The notes under the pieces: generated by a model
The model's input: the letters and a program-made list of their open reading frames with translations, nothing else
Databases searched by the model: none
What the model was told of the DNA's origin: nothing
Position numbers and translations under genes: made by a program
Assembly (NCBI GenBank): GCA_964464375.1
Contig: CAYXFU010000023.1
Location: 1 to 55,007, forward strand
Length of the DNA: 55,007 bases
Direction: 5' to 3'
Origin: CAIOZA01 sp964464375
GTDB lineage: Bacteria; Bacteroidota; Ignavibacteria; Kapaibacteriales; UBA2268
Part shown: positions 1 to 9,219 of the stretch, one piece after another
How positions within the stretch are numbered: position 1 is the first letter of the stretch
Layout of the letters: the number at the start of each line of letters is the position of its first letter

Positions 1-62
1 CTCCAAGCACATTATATATTCTCACATCGTTCTGTAAGGGCGAAGGACCGTTCGCCCCTACG
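1..62 (-). pseudogene. T9SS sorting-domain fragment at left edge
   Basis: One minus-strand frame reads SVGANGPSPLQ followed by NDVRIYNVLG and runs off the window. NDVRIYNVLG is the typical beta-strand of a type A T9SS C-terminal domain (compare NIKIYNVFG in the gene ending at 29566). A stop lies just upstream in this frame, so no start exists inside the window. The first residues are encoded by a hairpin (38-57) of the same kind as one inside the gene ending at 32042. It is probably the remains of an exported-protein gene, though a functional gene continuing leftwards after a frameshift cannot be excluded. Confidence 0.45.
38..57. repeat. Palindromic element, GTAGGGGC family
   Basis: GGGCGAA, a six-base loop, then TTCGCCC form a 7-bp perfect stem; on the minus strand it is preceded by GTAG. 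The same GTAGGGGC opening and the same translated beginning (SVGA...) occur at 32131-32151, and a weaker relative lies at 35404-35428. It looks like a small dispersed palindromic element. Confidence 0.6.
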
Positions 63-82
63 GAAATTTAATTTCCCAGTAC

Positions 83-146
83 GCTCCGATGGAGCTAGTG
101 CTTGTTTTCTTTTCCGTTTTCTACAAACAGGTCGCTACTCCGTAGC
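83..146 (+). repeat. REP doublet: two 13-nt palindromes 51 nt apart
   Basis: GCTCCGATGGAGC (83-95) and GCTACTCCGTAGC (134-146) are each a 5-bp stem with a 3-nt loop, and their starts are exactly 51 nt apart. The spacer contains TTTCTACAAA. The palindromes flanking the transposase gene at 10808-11269 have the same stem/loop size and spacing, and a related TTTCTACCAA or TTTCTAAAAA spacer. Stem sequences differ, so this is a sister family rather than an identical copy. Confidence 0.6.
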
Positions 147-174
147 TGAATACATCTCTACTACTTAACAGACT

Positions 175-276
175 TTACAACTTTATAAACTTTTGCACTT
201 ATTCCCAATCCTTACAAAATACATCCCCGTAGGCAAACCGGGAACATCGATTCTTACTCCTGATTCGACCGATGAA
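175..276 (-). pseudogene. Orphan T9SS CTD tail with 1-nt deletion
   Basis: Directly downstream of the Asp-box gene the minus strand reads GVRIDVPGLPTGMYFVRIGN, the last two strands of a type A sorting domain (compare RIDVSGLAPGMYFVQIGDK in the gene at 29566-31878). The frame then breaks: adding one G between bases 197 and 198 would restore NKVQKFIKL and a stop at 175-177, nearly identical to the DKVQKFIKY end of that other protein. It has no start of its own. It is either the relic of a tandem cargo gene or a sorting cassette left after the neighbouring gene acquired another tail. Confidence 0.6.
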
Positions 277-285
277 AAGTATTTC

Positions 286-3200
286 CTATTTCATCAAAAC
301 AATCTGCCTGACCAAAGGATGCCTTCCGTCAACGCTGAAGCATAAATTATATACTCCTGATGTCATATTATTTGTATTGAATGTAAGCATGTCAGCTTGA
401 TTGATCGAAAGCTGTTTGTCGTAAAGATCACTGATGTTTCTGCCCAGCATATCGGTCAATGTTATCTTCAGATTTCCGTTCATTCCGAGCATTTTGAAGG
501 ATACAGTTCCGAAATCTGATATAGGATTTGGATAGATTTTAACTTCAAGAAGCTCAGTGGTTGCAGTTGTGATGTTCTCCTCAACTCCGACCTGAATATT
601 AAACCCTGCTACTTTATAAATATTTCCCGAAAAGTCTGTTACCCAGAAATTCTCGTCTCTTCCGTCGTAATCAATACCTCTGGCATTGATTATTCCGTCC
701 AGACTTTCGAGATTGAGCCTGCTGACTTCTTTCGAAAGATTGTTCTTATCAATTTTTTGAATATATGCATCATCAAGAGGACCTGCATTCGGGAAGAAAG
801 TACAAACCTGATATACATACTGCTGACCATCGTAGGCTAACCCGCGAGGACCATAAGTAATCTGGCAGGAATTATTAACAGCCTTCTCAGTGGCTCCCGT
901 TGAAGCATTCACAACAAAGAAATTCTTTTTATCATAAGAATCCTTTTTGTCTCTATCGCCGACAATTAGTTTACCATCAACAAGTTCCAGACCAATTGGA
1001 TAAACATCGGCAGGACTTTTGAATTGGTTCAATACTGTACCATTTGTGTCAACTGTGAAGATTACACCTCCACCTTGAGCGATTGTACCCATCCTATGAA
1101 TATACATGATACCCTTTTCTTTATCGAAAGCTATATCAGTAAACAAACTATCCCCGGGCAGTTTAAACTCTTTTTCTTTCATGTATGTTTTTGCATTAAG
1201 TTTGGCGATTATATTCGAATAGAAACTTGTTGTCCAAAGTCCGTCTTTGCCATCCCAAGCTAAGCCATAAAGAACATAGTTCACGCCACCCATCGTCATA
1301 ATTGAACCCGAAACAACCTGAAATATAGTGAATGAGTTTGAAACTCTTATCTGTGAGCCGTCAGTCAATGAACTAACCCGCACCCTTGCATGGAAAGTAG
1401 GCAAATTGGGAACAGACCAGTTGATTGAAGTTCCCTGAACATTGTTAGCTATTGGATTCCAGTTTACACCATCGTTTACAGAGTATTCAACCTTAACTGG
1501 AGAAGTGAACCCATACCATGTAATTACCTGATTAGTTGTACTTGTGTAAAGTTCGCCGCCATTGGGTGTATTAATCTCCGGAGAGGTAATCTTCTCAAAA
1601 GTAACCGGTACTTCCCAGATTGATCTGCCATGAGTACCCACTCTCAGATATTGAGTTGTCTGACCCATATAATATTTGTTAAATGACAAATCAGTTACCG
1701 GAGCACGTGCTAATCCTCTGCCATAAGGGAACCATGAATCGCCGCCATCAAATGTTGCAAATACACCGATGTCAGTTCCAATAAAAATCATATTCCCATT
1801 CTCAGGGTGGATTTCAATTGCATTTACCGGGATATCAGGCAACCCATTGCTGATGCTGAACCAGTTTTTGCCATAGTTTGTAGTTTTGAAAACGTGAGGG
1901 GTTCCAAAACCTGAATAAGCGATGAATGCTGTTCCGGGATCTTCATTCGAACATGCCATATCCTTGACCCAACGATTCACAAGACCATTGTCGGTAACAT
2001 TTGCCCAAGTTTCTCCAACATCTCGTGATACTACTACTTCGCCATTGGACGTACCTGCATAAAGAGCATTCTCATCGGCGACCGACATAGCAATTGCTGT
2101 GAATCTACCCTGTGTGATGCCTGTAGGTAGAGCATTCCATTGATCGCCTCCACCATAAGATGCGTAAAGCTTTGTTCTGCCGTGCATCAAAACATCCGGT
2201 AGAGTAGGATGCTGAACAAATGGTGGATCCCAGACTCCATCGGATGTGATTAGTCCTTGATTCAGATACTGAAAACTGCCATTTTTTACGTTATATTTGT
2301 ATGGAGTTATTTGTCCGCCAGGGGTGGATGCACCATAAATTACCGAAGAATTGCTAATATCAACAATAGTTCTGAATCCGTCACCTCCGACAACAACATT
2401 CCAACCTAATGCGTTCATAATACCCACGGTACCATTATCCTGAGTTCCTCCATAATTAATTTTCTCCGCAGAAGGATCGATTGCAATTGAATAGAACTGA
2501 GTAACCTGAAGGTTGTTATTAATTGCTGTCCAGTTTTGCCCTACATCGCTTGTTGAGTAAACGCCACCATCATTTCCCACATAAACAACGTTTGGATTCC
2601 CTAAGAAAAATGTTGCACAATGCTGATCCACATGCATTTTGGCATTACCGCCATAACCATTAGTCATATTCTCGAATTCTATACCATTGATTGTACGCCA
2701 AATATCGATTCCACCTGCCAGAACTACGTCAGAACGCTTGGGATGAATTACTATATAATTATCGTAAAACCCCTGCCCATTGAAGAAGGAGGCTTCTCCC
2801 TTGTAGATGTTACCCCAATTTGCACCGAGATTTGTCGTTTTATATATATATCCAAGACCTTTAGTCTCTACCAGTGCATAAGCAATTTTAGGATCGGATG
2901 GTGCCATCTGAACTGAGATTCTTCCAAAACCGTCCTCAAATCCATTATTTCTTTGAGACCAGTTAATTCCTCCATCTCCTGTGTGATACACTCCTTCGCC
3001 GCTAACGCCTATCAGGACTTCATCCTCATCATTTGGATTAATAGAAACATCAGTTACGTTTTTATCACTCATTTTTTCCCATGTCGCACCTGCATCCAAA
3101 GAACGATAAAAGCCTTTCCCACGTCTGACTGCACCTGCGTAAATAAGGTTTGAGTTTTTGGGATGGACTATGACTTTAGAAAATGCGCCCACATAACTGA

Positions 3201-3735
3201 GACCGATCAGTTTCCATGTGTTTCCACTATTTGTAGTTTTATAAATACCCGAACCCAGATAGGCTGTAGAGCTGTTAACAGCTTCGCCTGTGCCGGCATA
3301 TATAATGGCAGTATTTTCCGGATCCATAGACAGAGAACCAAAAGAAATTGCATTCTCAAAGTCAAATATTGGTTCCCATTTCTGACCACCATTTACTGTC
3401 TTCCAGATTCCTCCTGCTGCAGCACCGGCATAAGCAGTATCAGAGTTTGTAGGATGGATTACTATTGATTTAATTCTTCCGCCAATGTCAAACGGACCAA
3501 TGTTTGTCCATTCAGGCTGAAGAGCTAACTGCATTGCAGGAGAATTTTTTTCGTGCATAATACTTTCCATTTGCTGGAATGCTTTAACCCTGGCATTGTC
3601 GGGGATATATCCTTTAGGATATTCCCTTTCCTTCGCAAACTCCTCAAATCTGCGGGAAGGATTGTCATTTTTATCTTCTTTAGCCCAAATTGAGACAGAA
3701 GAGATTAGCAGCAAAATTATAAGCAATTTTTTCAT
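286..3735 (-). CDS. Secreted Asp-box beta-propeller protein with T9SS sorting domain
   Basis: About 1149 residues. The start is the ATG at 3735: it opens the signal peptide MKKLLIILLLISSVSIWA and has AAGGA four bases upstream; the frame is open 17 codons further. Residues about 70-720 hold many Asp-box (BNR) motifs such as GGQKW, SGNTW, AGATW, VGQNW, VGETW, YGKNW and GGDSW, as in sortilin/VPS10-like propellers. An Ig/FN3-like stretch follows (NGGELYTSTTNQVITWYG), then a second propeller-like segment, and finally a type A T9SS domain opening with YPNP and ending in RQIVLMK. It is expected to be exported across the outer membrane and released or surface-anchored. No catalytic residues are recognisable, so a sialidase activity is not claimed. 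Downstream lies an unrelated orphan CTD tail. Confidence 0.85.
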   Translation of the reverse strand: MKKLLIILLLISSVSIWAKEDKNDNPSRRFEEFAKEREYPKGYIPDNARVKAFQQMESIMHEKNSPAMQLALQPEWTNIGPFDIGGRIKSIVIHPTNSDTAYAGAAAGGIWKTVNGGQKWEPIFDFENAISFGSLSMDPENTAIIYAGTGEAVNSSTAYLGSGIYKTTNSGNTWKLIGLSYVGAFSKVIVHPKNSNLIYAGAVRRGKGFYRSLDAGATWEKMSDKNVTDVSINPNDEDEVLIGVSGEGVYHTGDGGINWSQRNNGFEDGFGRISVQMAPSDPKIAYALVETKGLGYIYKTTNLGANWGNIYKGEASFFNGQGFYDNYIVIHPKRSDVVLAGGIDIWRTINGIEFENMTNGYGGNAKMHVDQHCATFFLGNPNVVYVGNDGGVYSTSDVGQNWTAINNNLQVTQFYSIAIDPSAEKINYGGTQDNGTVGIMNALGWNVVVGGDGFRTIVDISNSSVIYGASTPGGQITPYKYNVKNGSFQYLNQGLITSDGVWDPPFVQHPTLPDVLMHGRTKLYASYGGGDQWNALPTGITQGRFTAIAMSVADENALYAGTSNGEVVVSRDVGETWANVTDNGLVNRWVKDMACSNEDPGTAFIAYSGFGTPHVFKTTNYGKNWFSISNGLPDIPVNAIEIHPENGNMIFIGTDIGVFATFDGGDSWFPYGRGLARAPVTDLSFNKYYMGQTTQYLRVGTHGRSIWEVPVTFEKITSPEINTPNGGELYTSTTNQVITWYGFTSPVKVEYSVNDGVNWNPIANNVQGTSINWSVPNLPTFHARVRVSSLTDGSQIRVSNSFTIFQVVSGSIMTMGGVNYVLYGLAWDGKDGLWTTSFYSNIIAKLNAKTYMKEKEFKLPGDSLFTDIAFDKEKGIMYIHRMGTIAQGGGVIFTVDTNGTVLNQFKSPADVYPIGLELVDGKLIVGDRDKKDSYDKKNFFVVNASTGATEKAVNNSCQITYGPRGLAYDGQQYVYQVCTFFPNAGPLDDAYIQKIDKNNLSKEVSRLNLESLDGIINARGIDYDGRDENFWVTDFSGNIYKVAGFNIQVGVEENITTATTELLEVKIYPNPISDFGTVSFKMLGMNGNLKITLTDMLGRNISDLYDKQLSINQADMLTFNTNNMTSGVYNLCFSVDGRHPLVRQIVLMK

Positions 3736-3849
3736 AACATCCTTCATTCTATAATTTATATTCAATTTTTTATTTTTTATTCTCAAGATTTCAAAATATA
3801 TATATATTTTCGTAGTTACTATAAAATTATTATAAAATTATAACTAAAA

Positions 3850-4755
3850 ATGACAAAAAACAAAAGCAATAGTGAAATTGCTTTCAATAAGTTACTTTCA
3901 CTGCTAATATCACCCAATAGTGGTGATAAACTCGTTTTTGATTCCGATACTAAAACACTTAAGGACACAAAAGGTTACAAATATTCCGTAGAAAGTTTCA
4001 TTCCCATACTTTTAGCAAAAAATATCGAATCATTGGATTTCAATTATATAGAACATTACAAAACTGATTCGGAGCTTTTCGACTATTTTGAGGAAAGAAC
4101 CGGCGGCACTCTTCACGATGAACTGAGAGTCCGTCAATATATTCTCAGCAGGATCGATTCAAATATCAAATCAATTCTCGATGTTGGATGTGGCAGAGCC
4201 TGGCTTGCAGGGGAATTATCAGTGAATGGAGTTTTCGTTTGTTCGCTGGATGCATCCCTTACAAATCCGGCAAAGGCTCTTGAATTGTACCCGAATGAGA
4301 ATCATGCCGGTATTGTTGCTGATGCAGTAAATCTTCCATTCTCAGAAAATTCATTCGATTCGATCGTTGCCTCTGAAATTATTGAACACATTGTCGAACC
4401 TCAGAAATTTGTTCATGAATTGATGCGTTGCCTTAAGCCTGGTGGAAAGCTGATAATCACAACACCTTACAAGGAAGTTTTAAGATATTCCCTTTGTATT
4501 CACTGCAACAAAATGACACCTGTTAACGCTCATCTTCACACTTTTGACGAAATTAAGCTAAAGAATCTGTATAAATCTGATTCCGGATCATTTAAATGGT
4601 CAACATTCGGGAATAAAGCTTTGCTGCACCTGAGAACACACGTAGTTTTGAAATATCTGCCATTTTCGCTCTGGAAAGCTGTTGATTCATTTTTCAGTTT
4701 ATTCATTAACAAACAGGCTCATATTATCGCCGTATATACAAAGGATAAACACTAA
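3850..4755 (+). CDS. SAM-dependent class I methyltransferase
   Basis: 301 residues. The Rossmann-type SAM site is visible at about residues 109-123 (ILDVGCGRAWLAG), followed by the acidic strand VCSLDAS, the DAVNLPFSENSFD segment and LKPGGKLIITTPY, which together define a Methyltransf_11-like fold. The first 50 residues resemble a Trm112-like zinc-ribbon extension (LLSLLISP...GDKLVFD) whose cysteines are replaced by other residues. A CIHCNKMTPVNAHLHTF stretch follows the fold, as in methyltransferases near polysaccharide genes. The substrate is unknown. Its stop overlaps the next start by one base (TAATG), so it is probably translated with the glycosyltransferase, suggesting a role in modifying an envelope glycan or lipid carrier. 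Confidence 0.8.
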   Translation: MTKNKSNSEIAFNKLLSLLISPNSGDKLVFDSDTKTLKDTKGYKYSVESFIPILLAKNIESLDFNYIEHYKTDSELFDYFEERTGGTLHDELRVRQYILSRIDSNIKSILDVGCGRAWLAGELSVNGVFVCSLDASLTNPAKALELYPNENHAGIVADAVNLPFSENSFDSIVASEIIEHIVEPQKFVHELMRCLKPGGKLIITTPYKEVLRYSLCIHCNKMTPVNAHLHTFDEIKLKNLYKSDSGSFKWSTFGNKALLHLRTHVVLKYLPFSLWKAVDSFFSLFINKQAHIIAVYTKDKH

Positions 4756-6512
4756 TGAATAAATACACAGCTCGACATACAGCTATTTCGATAATATTTT
4801 TCTTTTCTTTCATTCTGTTTATCAAACTGGACATGGGCGAAGTTCAGCCATGGGACGAGGGTTTGTTCGCAGTAAGAGCACAGAGCATCAATAAATATAA
4901 TGCTTACTGGGATCAGACTCAGTATTCAATCGGAGGACTTTATTCAGCAACTTATCCGCCCCTGACCGTATGGGTAATGGCATTGAATATGAGGATATTC
5001 GGTGAAAAACTCATCGCTATAAGATTATTATCTGCTTTGTGTGCTTCTGTATCACTTATATTTATATTTCTTCTGGCTAGGAGGTTGATGAACAATGATC
5101 TTGCCTTACTTTCAATTATTGCTCTCGCTGTTACAGGTACGTGGAATTACTATGCACGGCAGGGAATGACCGATATTCCTCTGGTTGCATTTATTCTTAT
5201 GTCTTTATGGACATTGCTCAAGCTATTGGAATCTGACAGAAAATATAAAACATTGCTATGGACATTGATACTTGCAATAGCATTCGGAGCGGCATTGATG
5301 ACCAAGATAGTTATTTCATTAATTCCTTTGTTATTCATATTGATTGCACTATTCCGTCCAGAATTTAAGAGGTACAGATTCCCACTGATATTAGCGTCCA
5401 TTCTTGGCATAGGTATAGCACTTCCATGGCATTTATACATGATTAGTGCCCACGGATATGAATTCTACCGTGCTTTCTATGCACCGCATCTTTACTCAAG
5501 CGTAGAAAACAACAGTCCAATTCTTGGATTATTCTATTATCTCAATCAGATGATAGTCTCTAATCCTTTCTTACTTCTAGGTCTTGTTTTCATCCCATTA
5601 TATTATTGGAAATTCCGTCCAAAAAGAGAATTAAATCCTGAAATTGAAATAAATGATAAAATAGAAAAGAAAATTCAAATCAAAGCATACCTGACCGAAG
5701 CTCTTGTTATGTGGCTGGGGCTTGGGTTTGTCATATTTTCATTGGCAGAAACTAAAAATCCACATTATCTTTTGTACTTAATTCCTCCTGGTATTCTGCT
5801 TGCAGGTAAATACTTCAGGGAAAGCGAAAAATCAACAATATCTGCGCGCTTGAGATGGTTTATTCTATCTGTTTTGGTGATTTCTATTTTCTGGTCATTT
5901 AATTATGATCTAAGGCAAGGTATCAAAAATCTGGTTACTTTAAGAGAGTTCCAATTTCAGTCATTTATGTTTGTTTTGATGGCAGGAGCTTTGATCGGAT
6001 ATGGATTCAGAGCTGTTGGTTCTAATCTTGATAAACTATTAGCCGTATTTTCCCGAAAACTTTGTTTCCTCTTTCTTATCCTTTTAGTAATAAGACTTGT
6101 TCTAACTAATTCACTCTATCCGCCCGGGGATACATTCGGAGGAAAAGTAACAGCAGACTATCTTCAAAAATTTCATAAACAAACTTTTGTTTATGTATAT
6201 CATCGGCACAATGCCAGCGATGCACTCAATCCACAGCTCGCATGGTACACTAAAGGCTGGAGCATCGGTAAAATGAAAAATCATAAGATGCTGAATGTTC
6301 CTTTACCAAGAAATTTGGTTAATCTGAACACAATCGCATCTACAGATACATTGTCGAACATAATGTTAATATATCAGATTCCTCAGGATTTTGCACTGGC
6401 TCACACAGCTATGAGGGAATTCAGTGAAGTCAGACCTTTAATTAGGAGAACATCTGATTATGCAATTTTTGGTTCTGTACAAAAACACAGAAAACCCGGA
6501 AAGCCGGTTTAG
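4755..6512 (+). CDS. Polytopic glycosyltransferase, ArnT/PMT (GT83/GT39) type
   Basis: 585 residues with about a dozen hydrophobic segments. After the first membrane helix comes WDEG (Asp34-Glu35), the acidic pair of the first periplasmic loop characteristic of ArnT and protein O-mannosyltransferases, followed by YYARQGMTDIPL, also typical of the family. Such enzymes move a sugar from a polyprenyl-phosphate donor to lipid A, protein or another acceptor at the outer face of the inner membrane. The C-terminal 130 residues form a soluble domain with no clear name. It overlaps the methyltransferase by 1 nt, and the MscS gene starts 22 nt downstream. The acceptor cannot be told from sequence, so an arnT name is not given. 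Confidence 0.8.
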   Translation: MNKYTARHTAISIIFFFSFILFIKLDMGEVQPWDEGLFAVRAQSINKYNAYWDQTQYSIGGLYSATYPPLTVWVMALNMRIFGEKLIAIRLLSALCASVSLIFIFLLARRLMNNDLALLSIIALAVTGTWNYYARQGMTDIPLVAFILMSLWTLLKLLESDRKYKTLLWTLILAIAFGAALMTKIVISLIPLLFILIALFRPEFKRYRFPLILASILGIGIALPWHLYMISAHGYEFYRAFYAPHLYSSVENNSPILGLFYYLNQMIVSNPFLLLGLVFIPLYYWKFRPKRELNPEIEINDKIEKKIQIKAYLTEALVMWLGLGFVIFSLAETKNPHYLLYLIPPGILLAGKYFRESEKSTISARLRWFILSVLVISIFWSFNYDLRQGIKNLVTLREFQFQSFMFVLMAGALIGYGFRAVGSNLDKLLAVFSRKLCFLFLILLVIRLVLTNSLYPPGDTFGGKVTADYLQKFHKQTFVYVYHRHNASDALNPQLAWYTKGWSIGKMKNHKMLNVPLPRNLVNLNTIASTDTLSNIMLIYQIPQDFALAHTAMREFSEVRPLIRRTSDYAIFGSVQKHRKPGKPV

Positions 6513-6534
6513 TAAGCAAATGATAGGAATAAAT

Positions 6535-8172
6535 ATGAGAAAATTTAGCATATTACTTTTCGTGATAATTATAGGGTCTCTTACTTCCTACTCCCAGGAA
6601 ATTGATCCCGATACGGTAAGGATACATTTGATTACACCGAGAGAGGCAGTCTATCTTCACTCAAAGTATGTTCAGCAGGAGACTTTCTATCCCGAAATAG
6701 CTGCCAAAGCCATGGATATCAACAGAAAAGAACACCTTCGTGCTGCTGAATTAGCCGTAATGTTGAAGAAGATAATGGATGCTAAATCTCTGATTATCAA
6801 CATCTCAAAAATTCCTAACGATACTCTTGTTATGGATTCTACATCCGGCAGATATATTTTCTACCCATTCAGGAATATGCCTGAAATATACCTGGAGAGA
6901 GTTGGAACAAAATGGAAATATTCCAGATTTACCTGTGACAATATCGACGTCATATATGATAAACTATTCCTTTTTCATCTGAACCACTTTGTTGAAACTC
7001 TACCTCCATTCTTTAAAAATAGTATTGGTTTTGGTGTCAATTTCTGGCAGATATTAGCATTCATAGCACTTCTTGTGGCTGGATTCGTTGTAAAGATTCT
7101 GGGTTCGTTATTAGGCAGATTGCTTTGTAAAACAATTTTCGGTAGAACCCGGTTCCGCAATTTCTTTGAAAACCACATTCTGAGAAACGTTAATACACTT
7201 GCTACAATCCTCGGTTTGGTGCTGATTTATATTTTACTGCCGAATATAGAACTCCCGGTTAAGATCAACTTTGTCCTCAGTATTATTTTCAAAGGATTGA
7301 TACCACTCTTTGCAACGATAATCATGTTCAGGATGGCAGACTATATTTCTGAAAGAATCCAGCGCAAACGGCTCGAGAAACTGAATAAAGTCCACGAGAA
7401 TTTCCTGCCATTTCTAAGAACTACTTTCAAAGTAGTGATTGTAATAATCGGACTATTATTCATCATGGTAAGCCTTGGGGTAGAAATTTTACCTCTCATA
7501 GCCGGTCTTTCAATTGGAGGTATCGCCATCGCTCTAGCCGCACAGGAAACGATTAAGAATATATTCGGTTCGATAACTGTTTTCACAGACAGACCGTTCG
7601 ATGTAGGCGACTGGATTATCTTCCAGGATGGAGAGGGCACAGTTGAAGAAATAGGAGTACGATCTACACGCATCCGATCGTTCAACAACTCGATAATAAC
7701 AGTGCCTAACGGCAAGCTAATGGACATGACAATCGATAACATGGGGAGACGCGACTACCGTCGTTACGTCCTCAACCTGGAGGTTGACGTAACAACTCCA
7801 ATTGAGCTTCTCGAAACGTTTATCGATGGAATACGGGTTCTGATTCAGAAGCATCCAATCACACGAAACGATCTGTACTATGTATATCTTGTAAACATGA
7901 CTTCTGCATATTTTCAGATTCTAGTGCAGACTTACTTCGTTTCAGAAGATATGGATGGAGAATACAAAGCAAAGCAGATTTTCCTGACTGATATTATCAA
8001 ACTTGCCCGCGAGCTTGGGATACGCTTTGCTCTGCCGGCTCAGTCATTGCAAATACACAAAGCAGAAACAGAGCCGGAATTCATCCCAGCTGATCCAAAA
8101 GAATACAAGCGGAAACTGGATCAATTCTTCGAATCCCGCAAAACTGACTCTGGAAGCGAAGTGATGGAGTAG
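6535..8172 (+). CDS. MscS-family mechanosensitive ion channel
   Basis: 545 residues from the ATG at 6535, chosen because it begins the signal peptide MRKFSILLFVIIIGSLTSYS and has AGGAA just upstream; an earlier in-frame start overlaps the previous gene. A periplasmic domain of about 130 residues precedes five membrane helices. The pore helix and beta-domain are unmistakable: GLSIGGIAIALAAQETIKN at about residue 320, then DRPFDVGDWI, TVEEIGVRSTRIR and the NGKL strand. MscS channels open on membrane tension and protect against hypo-osmotic shock. It is longer than E. coli MscS (286 aa), like other extended bacterial MscS paralogues. It is the last gene of the probable operon starting at 3850. 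Confidence 0.92.
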   Translation: MRKFSILLFVIIIGSLTSYSQEIDPDTVRIHLITPREAVYLHSKYVQQETFYPEIAAKAMDINRKEHLRAAELAVMLKKIMDAKSLIINISKIPNDTLVMDSTSGRYIFYPFRNMPEIYLERVGTKWKYSRFTCDNIDVIYDKLFLFHLNHFVETLPPFFKNSIGFGVNFWQILAFIALLVAGFVVKILGSLLGRLLCKTIFGRTRFRNFFENHILRNVNTLATILGLVLIYILLPNIELPVKINFVLSIIFKGLIPLFATIIMFRMADYISERIQRKRLEKLNKVHENFLPFLRTTFKVVIVIIGLLFIMVSLGVEILPLIAGLSIGGIAIALAAQETIKNIFGSITVFTDRPFDVGDWIIFQDGEGTVEEIGVRSTRIRSFNNSIITVPNGKLMDMTIDNMGRRDYRRYVLNLEVDVTTPIELLETFIDGIRVLIQKHPITRNDLYYVYLVNMTSAYFQILVQTYFVSEDMDGEYKAKQIFLTDIIKLARELGIRFALPAQSLQIHKAETEPEFIPADPKEYKRKLDQFFESRKTDSGSEVME

Positions 8173-8202
8173 GATTAAAATGAAATATAGAAGGTATATA
8201 AA

Positions 8203-9033
8203 ATGAAAAAGATTGTTTTGATGATATTGTTACTATTTATTTTTTATCAATTCGCTTTTTCTAGAGGGTTAGATGAAGACGAATTGTTAAAGGTGAAAGG
8301 TGGATATAGACAATGCAAAGTTTATTGTTATGGGAGTAATCACGAAAGACTAGATACTTCAATCATGTGGTTACATTGTACCAACAGTTACCTTCCAAAT
8401 GGAAATCAAGAAGAGAGAATATACTTTAACAGTAAAGGATCAATTTATTGTAAGTGGCAATATACATACTCTGAAAATGGTTATGTGATAAAGGAAACTC
8501 GTCTGGATTCTTTGAGTCGAATTGAACATTGGGTTATTCATAAATACAACGAAGCTTGGAAAATCATTGAAACAACTGAATATGAATCTGATGGATCTAT
8601 TGAAAGTAAAAGTACCTTCCAATATAATAATCATAATAATTTGACATTAACAATTAATTTCAATCAATATGATAGTTTGTACTATTATAACAGCTATAAA
8701 TATAACCAACTTGGTAAATTAATAGAGGTAGTGCAAACTGGAGATTCACTTTCTCAAAATACTACTACCTTTAAATATAATAATAATGGAAATATTATTG
8801 AAAGTGATAATTTCTTTAGTGACAATGTAATTGTTAATAAATTTACTTACAAATACGACGAAGATGGAAATCAAATTGAAAAGCTTTGGTATTTTGTGCA
8901 TGATGATGATGTATTAGAATTATCTTTGAAGTTTAAATTTCGTTATGATGAATTTGGAAATATGACTGAAGAAGTGTGGTACGATAATGAAGATTTGCCA
9001 ATAGAAAAGAAAGTATATTTTTATTCGAAATAA
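8203..9033 (+). CDS. Secreted protein with YD/RHS-like repeats
   Basis: 276 residues beginning with a clear signal peptide (MKKIVLMILLLFIFYQFAFS) and AGAAGG in front of the ATG. The rest is a run of degenerate 20-25-residue repeats of the pattern Y-x-Y-(N/D)-x-x-G-N, e.g. YNNNGNIIES, YDEDGNQIEKLWY and YDEFGNMTEEVWYD. These resemble YD repeats of RHS proteins and the secreted repeat proteins common in Bacteroidota, which form beta-solenoid-like sheets. There is no toxin domain, lipobox or sorting domain. The gene is visibly more AT-rich than mscS, 30 nt upstream. Function unknown. Confidence 0.75.
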   Translation: MKKIVLMILLLFIFYQFAFSRGLDEDELLKVKGGYRQCKVYCYGSNHERLDTSIMWLHCTNSYLPNGNQEERIYFNSKGSIYCKWQYTYSENGYVIKETRLDSLSRIEHWVIHKYNEAWKIIETTEYESDGSIESKSTFQYNNHNNLTLTINFNQYDSLYYYNSYKYNQLGKLIEVVQTGDSLSQNTTTFKYNNNGNIIESDNFFSDNVIVNKFTYKYDEDGNQIEKLWYFVHDDDVLELSLKFKFRYDEFGNMTEEVWYDNEDLPIEKKVYFYSK

Positions 9034-9219
9034 AGAATCGCTGTAAAAGAAATTATGGAGTTCTTTTCTTGTCATCTCTCCGTTTTGTTGATGTCAAAAT
9101 AAATACAGAATTTTTCTGCTGATTTCAATTATTTTTTGTTTTGTTAGTCTTATAAAATTAGGGTAAATTATTCTTTTGTGAATATACCGAATCAAATTAT
9201 AATTATATCAGAGTATTAC

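Noticed and set aside
286..3735. Sialidase activity for the Asp-box protein
   Set aside because: Asp boxes are structural; the arginine triad and catalytic Tyr/Glu of sialidases are not apparent.
5150..5440. Antisense gene inside the glycosyltransferase
   Set aside because: It is an open frame opposite a well-supported membrane protein gene, with no start signal or domain of its own.
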